Source of the DNA: Epichloe hybrida
Lineage: Eukaryota > Ascomycota > Sordariomycetes > Hypocreales > Clavicipitaceae
DNA length: 64,000 nucleotides
NCBI GenBank assembly: GCA_019022495.1
Contig: JAFEKR010000002.1
Location: forward strand, 496,001-560,000
Reading direction: 5' to 3'
How positions within the stretch are numbered: position 1 is the stretch's first letter; the number at the start of each line of letters is the position of its first letter. Positions 47,044-59,628 of the stretch are shown one piece after another. Below the pieces are notes generated by a model. It was given only the letters and a program-made list of their open reading frames with translations, had not been told where the DNA came from and did no database searches. The position numbers and the translations under genes are program-made.

Positions 47044-50000
47044 ATGGCTTCTAAACGAAAAGCATCCGCGATGAACGCGGCAGGTACTGAAGAGCCGGTG
47101 GACCCGTCCGACGAGTTGATGTTCCTGTGCTTGGGAGGCGGTAACGAGGTCGGGCGTTCGTGTCATATTATCCAATACAAGGGCAAGACGGTCATGGTAA
47201 GGCAGATGGCTCGTCCACTTCTGCACAAGAATGCATATCGTGACATCATGACATCATGGGTTGACTCTTCCGTTCTTTGTAGCTCGATGCCGGCAACCAT
47301 CCTGCCTACGATGGTCTTGCCGCGCTCCCATTCTACGACGACTTCGATCTCAGCACCGTAGACGTCCTATTGATCAGCCAGTAAGTAGATGTGCTACTGC
47401 CTGCCCTTCCTGCCGCACGATATCAGACAAAAGCAGCGAAGGAACACGGCGCCGAGTGTTCAGCGTGATGGGCGGGCGTATTGCATTCTTTGTTCTATGA
47501 TGCTGTACTTTTCCTCTTTCCATGAGATTGATACGCCTGTACTATGCATATGAAATGAATACAATTGTTGTTTCCCACCGTCCATTCTGCACCCTCCTCT
47601 CCGTCTTCCCGTGAACATATCATCGCCAATAGCCTCTCATCGTCGAGGGTTTTGTCGTACTTGGAGGAGGAAAGATCCCACGCTAATGAAGCATGCCTGC
47701 AGTTTTCACGTTGATCATGCCGCGTCCTTGCCATACGTCCTTGCCAAAACCAACTTCCGCGGCCGAGTCTTCATGACGCATCCTACCAAGGCTATCTACA
47801 AATGGCTCATCCAAGACAGCGTCCGTGTTGGAAACACATCATCCAGCTCGGCCACCCCGCCGGTATACACAGAGCAGGACCATTTGAATACTTTTCCTCA
47901 GATCGAGGCAATCGATTATCACACCACCCACACCATCTCCTCCATCCGAATCACTCCTTACCCTGCCGGCCACGTGTTGGGAGCAGCCATGTTCTTGATC
48001 GAAATCGCGGGTCTGAACATTTTCTTCACTGGCGACTACTCTCGTGAGCAGGACCGGCATTTGGTTTCAGCAGAAGTGCCCAAAGGCGTCAAAATAGACG
48101 TGCTTATTACGGAATCAACTTATGGAATTGCATCGCACGTTCCCCGACTAGAGCGCGAACAAGCTCTAATGAAGTCCATCACTAGCATCCTCAACAGGGG
48201 CGGCCGTGCCTTGTTACCAGTGTTTGCGCTGGGTAGAGCCCAGGAGCTGCTGCTCATTCTAGACGAATACTGGGCCAAACACCCGGAATATCAAAGATAT
48301 CCCATCTACTATGCCAGTAATCTGGCCAGAAAATGCATGGTAGTCTACCAGACATATGTGGGTGCCATGAACGACAACATCAAGCGCCTCTTCAGAGAAC
48401 GCATGGCCGAGGCTGAAGCTAGCGGTGACAGCGCCGGCAAAGGCGGACCCTGGGATTTCAAGTTCATTCGATCCTTGAAGAATCTCGACCGCTTTGACGA
48501 CGTCGGCGGCTGCGTCATGCTTGCCAGTCCAGGTATGCTCCAAAGTGGCGTGAGCAGAGAGCTCTTCGAGAGGTGGGCACCAAACGAGAAGAACGGAGTC
48601 ATCATCACCGGCTACAGTGTCGAGGGCACAATGGCCAGACAAGTCATGCAGGAGCCAGATCAAATCCCAGCAGTCATGTCTCGCAACCTGGCTGCCGGCA
48701 GAAGAGCACCTGGCGGCGAGGGAGAGCGGGCTCTCATCCCCCGACGATGCAGCGTAGCAGAATATTCCTTCGCCGCCCACGTCGATGGCGTCGAGAACCG
48801 AGAATTCATCGAAGAAGTAGCCGCACCCGTGGTTGTACGTAACATTTCCCCGTCCCCGTCCTCATCCTCATCCTCATCCTCATCCTCATCCTCATCCTCA
48901 TCCTCATCCTCATCCTCATCCTCATCCTCATCCTCATCCTCATCCTCATCCTCATCCTCAATATCATCCTCATCCTCATCCTCATCCTCATCCTCATCCT
49001 CATCCTCATCCTTATCCTTATCCTTATCCCCAACTCTTCTTCTAATTGGCAATTGCTAACCCCTTGTGCCAATAACAGATTCTCGTCCACGGCGAGCAAC
49101 ACAACATGATGCGCCTCAAATCCAAGCTCCTCTCCCTCAACGCCTCCAAAACCGCCAAAGTAAAAGTCTACTCCCCTCGCAACTGTGAGGAGCTCCGCAT
49201 CCCCTTCAAAGCCGACAAGATGGCCAAGGTCGTCGGCAAACTTGCCTCCATCCCGCCCCCCCAAGACATCACCGCCGACGCCACCACCGCGCCGCTCGTC
49301 ACGGGCGTTCTCGTCCAGAACGACTTCAAGCTCTCCCTCATGGCCCCCGAGGATCTGCGCGAATACGCAGGCCTAAACACCACCACAATCACATGCAAGC
49401 AGCGCCTCACACTAAGCGCCGCGGGCATCGATCTCGTCAAATGGGCTCTCGAAGGAACATTCGGCACCGTCGAAGAGCTCCCCGAGATGAGACGGCAGCC
49501 CAACAACAGCAACGGCGTCTCCAAGAACGGCGGCACCGAGGAGGAGGAGGAAAACCAAGACCAAGACGTTTCCACCACTGACGCCGCTGACAACGACAAC
49601 GACAACGACAACGAAAGCGACGAGTACAAACCAGATGCAGCAGAAGAACAGCCCGAAGCAGCAGACGAGGAAGTCGCCGCCCTAGTAGCCGCCTACCTGG
49701 TCATGGGCTGCATAACAGTGCGGTACCGCACAAACGGCCAAGTCGAGCTCGAATGGGAAGCAAACATGCTCAACGACGGCATCGCCGACTCGGTCATGGC
49801 CGTGCTCTTCAGCGTAGAATCCTCCCCCGCCGCCGTCAAACGCTCCTCCTCGGCGAACCACTCGCACTCGCACTCGCATGACCTCAAGGGCGCGAATCCC
49901 CACGCCCACCCCTCATCGACGGACAGACTCGAACGACTCTTCTGGTTCCTGGAGGCCCAGTTCGGCGCGGACAACGTATCCCCCGTGGAAACACCCCGTC

Positions 50001-50299
50001 CTGCCAGACTAGACGCCCAGCAAGGATCAGGAGACGTCGGACAAGAGGAGGGCCCCGGCCCGGACGAAATGCAGCTTGACGCGAAAGAGGACCATGTCGA
50101 GAGCAGACGGATGAAGGAAATGGAGCGTCTTCACAAGATTGGCATTCCCGTGCCAGGCGTATCCATCAAGGTGGACAAGATGGTTGCGACGGTGTGGCTG
50201 GAGGATTTGGACGTCGAGTGTAATAATAAAGTGTTCGCGGACAGGGTCAGGGCCGTCGTGGAAAGGGGCGTGGAGGTCACGGCGCCGTTGTGGGGATAA
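47044..50299 (+). CDS. YSH1: Endoribonuclease YSH1 (CPSF-73 homologue)
   Basis: Metallo-beta-lactamase/beta-CASP endonuclease of the cleavage and polyadenylation factor; cuts pre-mRNA 3' ends. Exons are 47044-47196, 47283-47380, 47703-48834 and 49079-50299; introns of 86, 322 and 244 bp; 867 aa. The zinc motif HFHVDH (residues 84-89) is split by intron 2 after two bases of the first His codon. Also visible are [88 protein letters not shown] and [15 protein letters not shown]. The C-terminal region contains a long acidic insert ([10 protein letters not shown] onward) and a His-rich patch. Intron 3 is mostly a hexanucleotide repeat. Confidence 0.97.
48857..49028. repeat. Hexanucleotide repeat (TCCTCA)n in YSH1 intron 3
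   Basis: Nearly thirty copies of TCCTCA/TCATCC fill most of the 244-bp intron. One interruption (CTCAATATCATC near 48957-48968) and a drift to TCCTTA occur at the 3' end. A normal GCTAAC branch site and ACAG acceptor follow. Read in the exon frame it would encode poly-Ser; on the other strand Asp/Glu repeats. Confidence 0.95.
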
Positions 50300-50654
50300 G
50301 GTAGATTCGAAGTTGAAGTAGATGGGTGTCACGGATTCACGGATTCACGCACATTGGTGTACCTTTGTAATTGATTAATGCACAAATCAACAAGTGCCAT
50401 GGGTTGAGTTGATTTGATACAAGAGCAGGGAAGTTGATAGTTTTCCGGCCCCCCCAACCGAACATGTCAAGTACGCGCGGAACGGGACACAGACGTGCGT
50501 GCAGGATAAATATAATCTAGGATGCAATTCAACGTTATGGTACAGACTACCTAGGTCTACAAAATAAAAAAATTGAGCCAAAATATGCCAATGAGTGAAT
50601 GAGAGAAAAGAAAAAAAAAAAAGTCGGTACACGCATGCACGCACGATTTTTTTT
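50300..50654. other. Convergent intergenic region YSH1 / VPH1
   Basis: Contains both 3' regions; a C run near 50450 and an A run at about 50611-50622. No gene seen. Confidence 0.6.
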
Positions 50655-53530
50655 TCATCCCAAAAACTCTTTCAGGTCCTCCGACTCTTCTAGCACAGTG
50701 TTGAATGAGAATGGCGCAAATGGCCAACCAGCAAACTCGGCGAATTTCGAAAAGGATTCGACCCACGCTAATCGCAGAGAGTGTAACATGGCACTGGTAC
50801 CCTCCATACAAACCAGAATGGCGATGGCTTTGAGGAAGAAAATGTTAGCAAAAACGATTCCCGGAAAATAAAAAGGGGTTGTGTGCATGCAACATCAACT
50901 TACTGAGGAAAAACCACAGGAAGAAACCAACGACAATCATGATGACACCGACAACGCCACCCATGGTCAGGGTGTTGGCAATAGTCATGTCCCACAGCAC
51001 AATACTGAGCTGTTGATGGGCAAGTGACAAAGCCCAGAGACGCAGATACGAGGCGGTGTGGGAAACGCAGTTGAGACAGAATTCTGAAGACGTGTTAGCT
51101 TGTCCATTCATTCCATAATCTTACGCACGAGGGACATACCGATGGTGTGGATGACCTGATGAATCATCACCTCTCCAAACTCAAACTCTTCGTGCTCTTC
51201 GTCAATGTTTTGTGAGATCATAGCAACACCCTCGCCATCTTCGTCAAAGCTATTGCCGCGGCCATTAACCAGTTCCTCGTTCTCATCGTCACCATCCAAC
51301 GCACTAACACGAGACGTCTCGCCGATACCCCGATAGCCTTTAGCTCGAGCTCGGTTGTGCTCCCAGCGCAGGTAGAATGGCTTGAGGAAGAGAAGAATGG
51401 GCACCTGAACAAAGGCCAACAGAAGGAGAAGGACCTGGACCATGGCTTGGCCCTTGTATAGCGGTATATCCAATTTTCCAGGCTGCAGAAACATATAGAT
51501 GAGCATGTTCAGGAGACCAGGGGGCTGGCCGCCGATGGCAGGGTCGGGATTGTTCCAGTCGACTGTCCACTTGTAGAGAATGCAAACAACCAGATATCCG
51601 AAGATAGACTGGAAGAAAATCATTCCCGGTACAAAGTTGCCCCAAATATCGATGGGCCTCTTGAAATGCTTGGCATTGATATATGCAAAGCAAAGGGAGT
51701 AAGTCATGTGAGCCCAGCCGAGGATGATACTCATCTTCATCTTGTAACTGTTGCTAAAGAGAAGAGTGTTCTCTGTGCCGTGCCATGCCCAGTCGAGACC
51801 AAATGGGTATCTATACCCACTATTGTTCAACTCAGCCACGACCGTGGTTCGCCCTGGCTCATAGTGTTCCGGTCGTGGGTAGTGCCAAGCGCTTGGGAAA
51901 AGAGTCATGGACTTGGAAAAGACATCGTTGTATATGAGACCAGTAAAGATGGAGAAGACCGCCATGACCAGGGCGATGTATCGGCCGTAGAAGATCATGG
52001 CGAAGAGCTCGAAGCTGACTTTCTTGAGGGGTTTCTCCCAGTAGATCATGGCAAGCGCAGCTGACAACATGATGATTGCATGGCCGAAATCACCAAACAT
52101 GACAGCGAAGAGAAAAGGAAACGTAACGAAGACTGGCATGGCGGGGTTGACTTCCTGATAGGATGCAGTGCCGTAGGCGTTGACGATTGTCTGGAATCCC
52201 TCGGTAAATTTGTTGGTTTTAAGGTATGTCGGAGGAGTCTTGTTGGTCCGAATCTCGTTGATAATCGAAGGAACAGAAAGACCAGCACGATCAGTTACAT
52301 CCTGGAGTGTCGATCTGATCAAAGACATGTCGTTAGTGGGACACCAGGCTTCGGCTATCAGCGTTCGCCGAGCACGGTCGTACGAGAACAGATTGAGGGT
52401 GCTATAAACGGCCTTTTCCTTGGCGATCAAGACCATCCACGCGGACAGTGACTGGGATATCTGCTTCAACTCAGCCCCAAGAGTAGTTTGGGTGTTTTGA
52501 AGAACGTTTTGGACATCTTGAAGCCGATTGTTGACTTCGTGAATTTGATCACGTCTAAGATCGCTGTTCTCGTCCACATTGTAGACATCCGCACCCATGG
52601 ACTCGGAAATCTTGCGAATCTTGGCCAGAATCTCCTTCCCGTGTGCGAAGATGACGAAGACGTTCTTGTTGATAGACTCATTATTGGAAGGATCAATGAG
52701 TGGCTCAGGAATCTCAGACTGATTCATGTACAAATTACCACGAAGCGTGCGCCAGAGAATGCGCTCAAAGGCGGCTACACGGTCCCTAGCAATGACACCA
52801 GCCACGAAACCAATGTTCATGCCCGAGAAGGATCGTTCAACCTCGGGGGCATCTCGGTGCTGCTCGATGTCGGAGAGGAGCGGTGCATCATCATTGTCGG
52901 TTGACGCTCTGATTTCCTCGACGTTGCCGTGAGCACGATCAAAGAAACTTCCAGCCTCTCTCAGAACCCATCGCCACTCGGTCAAATCGACTTCTCGCTT
53001 CTTCAGGGTTTCATAGCTGTCGTTAAGAGCAGAGACACGTTGCTCGAGCTTCTGACTGCGCTCGGCGAGTTCGTCGATCTCAGATGTCGAGGGGGATGCA
53101 AGTCGCTCTGTATCCAGGTCTAGTTTTCTGAGGGAGACACCAGCCTTATCCATCTGGCCATGAAAGTAACCTACGTCTAGTTAGTTTATAGGTCGGGAGG
53201 AGAAAGCCACGTTCGGGAAAATGAATATGACGTACGCAGTTGTCGCTCTACATTGTCGAGCCGTCGAATTTCCTGGGTGAAGGTCCGCTGGAATGCGCTA
53301 ACATCCTCGTTCAACTATAGACACGTTAGCATAGTCAACGTACGGACTTCATCAAGCGACACGTTGATCAAGAAGGATGATAACACGGGCTGCAGACTTA
53401 CGTCCCGAAACTGGCACAATCCGAGCTCGCCAAGTGCAGTAACGACCTCCCGACCAATTTCATTGGAGACGTACAGCTGCACCATGCTCATGTCCGCCGA
53501 ACGGAACGGGGTGTCCTGTCTAGGAGCCAT
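50655..53530 (-). CDS. VPH1: V-type proton ATPase subunit a (Vph1/Stv1)
   Basis: Membrane V0 subunit a of the vacuolar proton pump. Exons on the minus strand are 53530-53402, 53314-53236, 53170-51140, 51083-50904 and 50827-50655; introns of 87, 65, 56 and 76 bp; 863 aa, the usual length. The N-terminal cytosolic half starts with [20 protein letters not shown] and contains long coiled coils. The C-terminal half carries several membrane helices, for example [20 protein letters not shown] and [20 protein letters not shown]. The essential proton-channel arginine region [20 protein letters not shown] is present; EFCLNCV before it is formed across intron 3. The start is the ATG at 53530 (GCCATGGCT). 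A TCACGTGG E-box lies about 140 bp upstream. Confidence 0.97.
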
Positions 53531-54347
53531 GGCGACGGAGGACAAGCACCAAGACTCGTTGACAAGAGGTAGTTCGAGCTCTGTGTCGTATAAAGGGAAG
53601 CCTCGTCGTGTTGTTATGCCACAGGAGCTGTGTTCAGACTCGGCGGGTCAAGGCGTCGTTCACGCCACGGTCACGTGGAAATATGGACCACGTCACGACG
53701 TCACGGCAAGGTTACCGATTGGGTTGGAAGGAACAAGCATTCGTCGAGTGAGCTTATTGCATGACATTATCAACATGAGATAATTTTGACATTTCTTGGA
53801 CACCAGAAAGAAATGCTGCTCAGGAACTTGCAAAGATCAAACGTCGTCCAGCCAGTAACCTACCTACATTTCTGGTGAGGGGACCTCATCCAGCTACAGT
53901 CAAGTCAGTAAGACACGTGTTCTACTTTGACAGGATTGAGTGTAGTTTAGAACAGATTATGCCTTGCTATGAACATTTTTCAATTATGCTAATGCTAATA
54001 GACAGGAACAACTTTTTGGTGCACGCCATCTGTGAACCTGCTACTGCCATATTTTCCGCGGATCTTCGCCATAATTTTTAAAAAAATAAAATAAAGATAA
54101 AGTGGTATCGAGTCCTGGTATGCTGCCTATTTTCTTTTCTCACCAATAGGAATACCCTCTTTCATGCTTTTTGAAATTTTTTACACCCAGAACTCCATGT
54201 GCAAGAAGATGGAGAAAAGAAATGGAAGGGAAAGGGAAAGGGAAAAGGGGAGGGAATGGATGAGATGAGATGTTTTTGTCATACAATGCTGAAATCAGAT
54301 GTCGCCTGAACAGACGGGCCAAAATCGCTGGTTGTTGCCAAGATCCG
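53531..54347. promoter_or_regulatory. VPH1 promoter and 3' region of the LRR gene
   Basis: About 140-180 bp before VPH1 are TCACGTGG (53671), then CACGTCACGACGTCACGG with two CGTCA words. Farther up is AT-rich sequence and a GGGAAA purine repeat near 54223-54250. No gene seen. Confidence 0.45.
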
Positions 54348-56248
54348 TCAAATTCGTCGCCCAAACATGAATGAACCGTACATTCCTCCAACTTCTGCCA
54401 TCGCAACGGGGACTTTCCTCATTCCCCAGCTCTCGGCGCCCATTTTCCACCAGCGGGCACCATTGTCTCTGGTAGTTCCGTCTGAGTTCATGCGAACGAG
54501 CCAGTAGCGGCTGCCGAATTCTTTGGCCACCCAGCCGACTCGTTGAAGATTCTTGTTCACCTTGGCAGCTTTCTCATAAGCTCGTTCTTCAATCTCAATT
54601 ACATGAAGTGGAGCGGAGGCTGGCGCAAGTAAAGTGCTGGCGCTGCCGATGATGCTGTCGATATCAGAGATGTCGAGATAGCGGAGGTTGTGCGCGAGCC
54701 ACTGCTGGTCTTGGTAAAACAGTTTGTGAATATCGCTCATATCCAGACCGCGTCCCACAGCGAGCTCTTCCAATGAATTTGTCAAACGGATTAGCTCAGG
54801 AAGATGAGATTCATGCATTCTGCTACCGCGGAGGCTGAGTGACTTCAAAGTCTTTGGGAGGCATGGCAAAAGTTGATCGAGATCTTCTTTTCCGAGAAGA
54901 AGGTGGTGAGTGGGATCGGTAGCTAAACTCAAGAAGACCAAAGAATCTTTGGTGGCCGGATGGGTCGTTACAAACTTGATCACCACTTCTGCAGATAGCT
55001 CCTTGCACTTGGCCAAGTTAAGGTGAGTTAACTTTGCAGTAGCGGGGATGGACTCCAAAGCTTTGTTGGTGATACGCGTTCCGGCGACATCCAGATGAGT
55101 AAGATTGCCCAATCGAGGCAGAACTTTTTCGAAAACAGCGGACGGAAGACCGAGGCACTTATGGAAGGAGAGCTTGGAAATAGAGAGCATCTCTGGCCAA
55201 GTTTCCTGCAGAATTGTGTTGAAGGAGTTTTTGAAACCCGTCGAGGAGCAGCCGCAAAAGTCAAGTGCCTGCAGCTTTGGCATGTGGAAGAACAGCTTTC
55301 GGAGCACGGGAGGGCCGAGGTCAATGTCCACATACTCCTGAGCGAGAAATTCCTGCAGGTAAGGAGTAAGCTCAAGGCATTGGGCCAGTGTCTCGGTGGT
55401 GAGGTTCTGCGTCTTGGCGCGCTCACTGGCCGTGGAAAAGAGCATGGAGGGGTTGAAGTGGCTGAAGTCAAGTCGTCGTACAATGGTGGCCAGGGCGGGA
55501 TATTCCGTGATGGTGTTGAGAAATTTGCGGAAAATTCGCGAGTGTGGAATGGTGATGTGTCGATACAAAGTGGTGAGAGTAGTGGCGTGGATAGATCGTG
55601 AGGTGAGAAGCAAAGCCATCAAATCAGTGTTGCGTGTGGTCAGGCCATTTGGCGGTATTTCTTCGACCAACAAGTCGATGATCTCGCCTGAGCAGCTAGT
55701 CAGCTATGGTTCCATTGCGTGGTGACAAGGAGAGCACACATGGCATGTCTATACGTACCTAGAACTTCGCTCGGAAGCTTTTCCAAAGGCGAGTTGCCGA
55801 TGCCATGAACACCGGTGGGCTTCTCCATTGGTAGGGGGGATACTGGAGGAGACTCCCAAGTCATGCACAGCTTACGCAGATCCTCGGAGCTGCGACTGGC
55901 CGCCTTGCCATTGATAGGAATCTCCTTCCATCCTTTGTAGCTGTCAGATGGGAACCAAAAGCCATGGAGCCTGCTGTGCGGCTGGGTCAACGGTGCTTGG
56001 AACGACAACTGGGGGATTTCCGAGATTGGCGACTCGTCAAAAACGTCTTCGGGAGCCTCAATGTACGAGGACACCTTGGAGCGAGTAAAAGTCTGAGCGA
56101 GGCCGTCGTCATTCTCTCGAACAGAAGAGAAGGAAGATCGTGAACCGGCATCAGATGGAGAAATCGCGCGGGCCGTACTGGATTCCACCAAAACAGAGGT
56201 GTCGAAGTCAAGCACCCTTCGGTGCCCGGCTCCGCTGGGTACGGCCAT
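54348..56248 (-). CDS. F-box-like / leucine-rich repeat protein
   Basis: Exons on the minus strand are 56248-55759 and 55687-54348; one 71-bp intron with a CTGAC branch site; 609 aa. The first 150 residues are Ser-rich and probably disordered. An F-box-like helix pair, LEKLPSEVL-GEIIDLLVEE, is formed exactly across the splice and is followed by LLLTSRSIHATTLTTLYRHI. The rest contains leucine-rich repeats, for example LGNLTHLDVAGTRITNKALE, AKLTHLNLAKCKELSAE and LPKTLKSLSLRGSRM, then a C-terminal segment with WLVRMNSDGTTRDNGARWWK. Substrate recognition in an SCF ubiquitin ligase would follow from an F-box, but the F-box match is partial, so I leave the role open. Confidence 0.75.
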
Positions 56249-59200
56249 GTAATAGGTTGAAAGGTAGGCGGGGGAGGAAACAATTAGAAGCGCTGAGGGG
56301 CCCTTTTGCGGGATGGATGAGGTTCTTCGTCACACAGATTCCAAAGTGGACGATGTCGAATCGCAGGTTGCCGTGGTTTGGGTTCGGGTTCGAGGTCGAG
56401 TCAGAGATACGCAGGACGGCGGCTCGGATCGGCTGGCCAGGTTTGACGTCACAGATGGCAAGATCTTGTCAGTCGTGATGCGTTGGCTCTGGTTTGCTTT
56501 GCCGTTGAGAGTCACGGAGGAGAGCGGGAGTCTGTCAGGGATATGAAGAACGGAGAAGAAAGAGGAAGAGAAGAGAAAAAAAAAAAAATCTCAACAAAGG
56601 TAGTGTTCTCAAGGTGGGCACGGGCACGGTGGGGTTCACGTCGTCGGTGTTTTGAGAGTTGTGTAAGTCCCGGAAAACGAGACTTGCCTCCTGGCGGCTG
56701 TGGTCCTGTGGACGCACGCGGTGGCAGGCACCCGTGGAGCTTATTAGTGAAGCTAGAAGGGCTTCTGCAAGCTTTTCCAGGCCCCCGTTCTCGCCCCAAT
56801 CTGCCAATCTGTGGCCAAATGGAGACGTTGCGCCACCGGGACTCCCTCGACCGACGCACACTAACCGAAGGCATCTTGGCGCGCCATTAGCTTAAAACGG
56901 GCGGTGTTGGGTAATGAAAAGGTAATGGAAATCGACGACTGGATGACCAAGCAGCACTGGGGTCGCTAGGAAGGGTCATGAGACTTGTTCGCGACTGTGT
57001 CATGTCATGTCATGCCAACAAGCCATGTCAATATGTTGTGCTAATTATGAACTGGTCTGTGCCCTGCCAGAAACCCCTGCCCACCTGCCCCGCCTGCCCG
57101 CCCGCAGCTGCATCGCATCAGCACCAGCGTTAATAAAAAAAAGACGGCGCACACACCACACACCACACACCACACTCCATTTCAACGTTACCCACCCCTC
57201 CTCACTCGGCGGCTGGACGTTTCGATGTGGTAATGAAAACCCCAGTCGCCTCTCCACCATACACGCAATTTTTCTTTTTTCTTCCAATCCCATGCGCAAC
57301 TTTCTACGGAGCAACGATCCCCTTTGTTTCCTTTTTCCTTGGCCGTACGGAGAACTGATATCACTTGACCACGTCTGTGCTGCCATACTACGTATGTACA
57401 TATATACTCCGCACTCTGTACAACAGACGCTTGTTAGCATCCCTAGACGTCAGGGCCTGCAGTGATCAGCGTTGCCTACATACTACATGTATGTATACCG
57501 TCCTGTGCAGCACGCGTTAGGCAAACAACGATCAGGTCTTCATGTGGTACAATGGTACAATACCTTTGTGTAAATAATGACTGTGCGGAAATCTCAGGCG
57601 GAGGCCAGCGCAGTGCCCCGGATCCAGCAGCGACGTCGTGTAATAAAAAGCGTTGTTGGACAGACTCAAGTGGCGCGCGGTTCAATACAAGAGTGATGTC
57701 ACAGCAATTGGACCATCTGTCATCTCCAATGCCGATAGTCGTTCCAGTAACACAAACGTTTTTTTTTTTTTTTTTTTCAACGTCTCGTGATATCACGACA
57801 ATGTTACCGCACCGACCGGATTGAGCCCATTGGCTTTTCAATACGTGGCCTCTGCGAAGCTGCGAGCGAGGCTTGAGGCTTGTTGTCTCCTGTCTCGATT
57901 CTGTTCTAATACTCTGTACATGTATGGACATGGACGAATGGACACGGCCCCGTGGTCGTAGTCCATCGTGCTTGATGCCTGCCGATCCCCTGCCTTAGAT
58001 TAGAAGCTAAGAAAACCTTGCGAGGCGCGTTGGTGGTAGCCTGTAGGTAGTAGCCGAGGGTGCCTCCGAGACAAACAAGTTGGCAAGGGCAAGGTCTTTG
58101 GCCCGAAGCCAGCCGTCCCCGTTTTATAGTGGTTTGCGGGGTAAGAAATGGGACGCAACCGTGAAGATGCCCCTGTTGGAATAGTTATCGAATGCGTGCT
58201 GTGCTCACGAAAAGTTTTACCATCGCATCGTATCAAAGGTATTGTGAAGACCTGTCTCACCTCACGACGAGCTAGAAATACATCCCTCTGCGAAACAAAT
58301 GTCGCAGTTTGCATGCCCGATTCGTCACACATCACGTGCGGTATACTACTCCGTACGGATGGTATGCAAAACACACTGCCAGATTTACTCCGTAGGTGCC
58401 AGGTACTTCGTAGCTTGTGCGAAAATGTTGGGTCCAGTATGTACATCGCTGAGGTTCCTCGCACACCTCCGGTTCACGGTCAAAATATCCCATAATCATG
58501 TTCTCCGCGGCTTTCTTATAATTGTGGCTAGGTTGTTGCACTGACCAAAAACGAAGTCATGATTGAGTCGGCGAGGAATGGTGCTCATGTGTATTCATCC
58601 ATCTGATATCTCTGTGTGCCTGCCTATTCGAAGAAGACGGGAGTTGGAGCCAATGAGTCATCCCAGCAGCGTAATGTTATGATTCTCGAGACTGATACAC
58701 AACACGCGCTGCTCATTGCTCATTGCTCATTGCTCATTGCTCATTGCTCGATGAACCCCCCCAACAGCTACCCAGCCTTCGACATATCGCAGAACGTCAC
58801 GTCGATGCGCAAAGAACAGATATTCCCTTTGACGATGCTAGTCTTTTACATCAAAGACAACTTTCATGTATCCTCGGACCAGGGGCATGCGCCACATCTG
58901 CCGGGTAGGCAAAGACTCTCGACAACTCCACCACTTGGTGCTAGCGAAAGAATAAACCAACGCAACCGACCCATGCTACAATCTTGTTGAAAATCGCCTA
59001 CTAATCATGAAATGTTGAAAGGCATCCCGAATGTCGAGTCTCCTGTCTTTTGAAAAGCAACATGAAGCCAGCGAGGGGCATTCATTGTGTCAACTTATGA
59101 CGAAATAGCTTATCAGTGACAAGACAATAACGTTCATGTGCCTGTGATCCGTACGGACTACGGAGCCGGCGACTCTATTTTCCCCCCTGAGAGGGCCAAT

Positions 59201-59628
59201 CGCATCAGCGGGCAGAGCCCCTCGGGCCAAGCACATTGGTCCAGCGTACGGAGTAGTGCAACTAAAAGCACCCACATCTGCATCCTCTGCATGTCGCGCT
59301 CGCCAACCTTTTCCCAAAACCCGACCCTCGACCCTACCGCCCTCTACGCGTGTTTTTTACTCAGCAATCTTTGATGTAGCTCTACAATCAACAATGGTTT
59401 AGAGCTATACTTTCTTGAGGGACTCGTCAAAAAGTCGTTTTAATCCTCCCCTCGCTTCTCTCCTTTGCCTCGTGGCTGCCCGCGGCCGAAAGACATTGCG
59501 TCGTCCCTCGAGCAGCGAGCCAGCCAGCCATCGCTGTCGTCACTGCACTACACCGCTCGAAAACCTCGGTTTCCTTCAGCACAGCTCATCAGTCGCCCCC
59601 GTCCCGAAACTCGTACATTATATCTACC
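56249..59628. other. Intergenic region between LRR gene and ING gene
   Basis: No protein gene recognised in 3.4 kb. Features are an A run near 56576-56588, a CACACAC microsatellite near 57151-57175, a T run near 57760-57777, TACTCCGTA sites at 58347 and 58386, TACGGAGTAG at 59247, and a 7-bp tandem repeat at 58711-58745. The final 300 bp are CT-rich and probably the ING gene leader. Confidence 0.55.
58711..58745 (+). repeat. Tandem repeat (GCTCATT)x5
   Basis: Five perfect copies of GCTCATT followed by a decayed sixth. Non-coding context. Confidence 0.93.

Noticed and set aside
48660..49264. Minus-strand ORFs encoding Asp/Glu or Met/Arg repeats
   Set aside because: They are antisense readings of the hexanucleotide repeat in YSH1 intron 3 and of adjacent coding exons.
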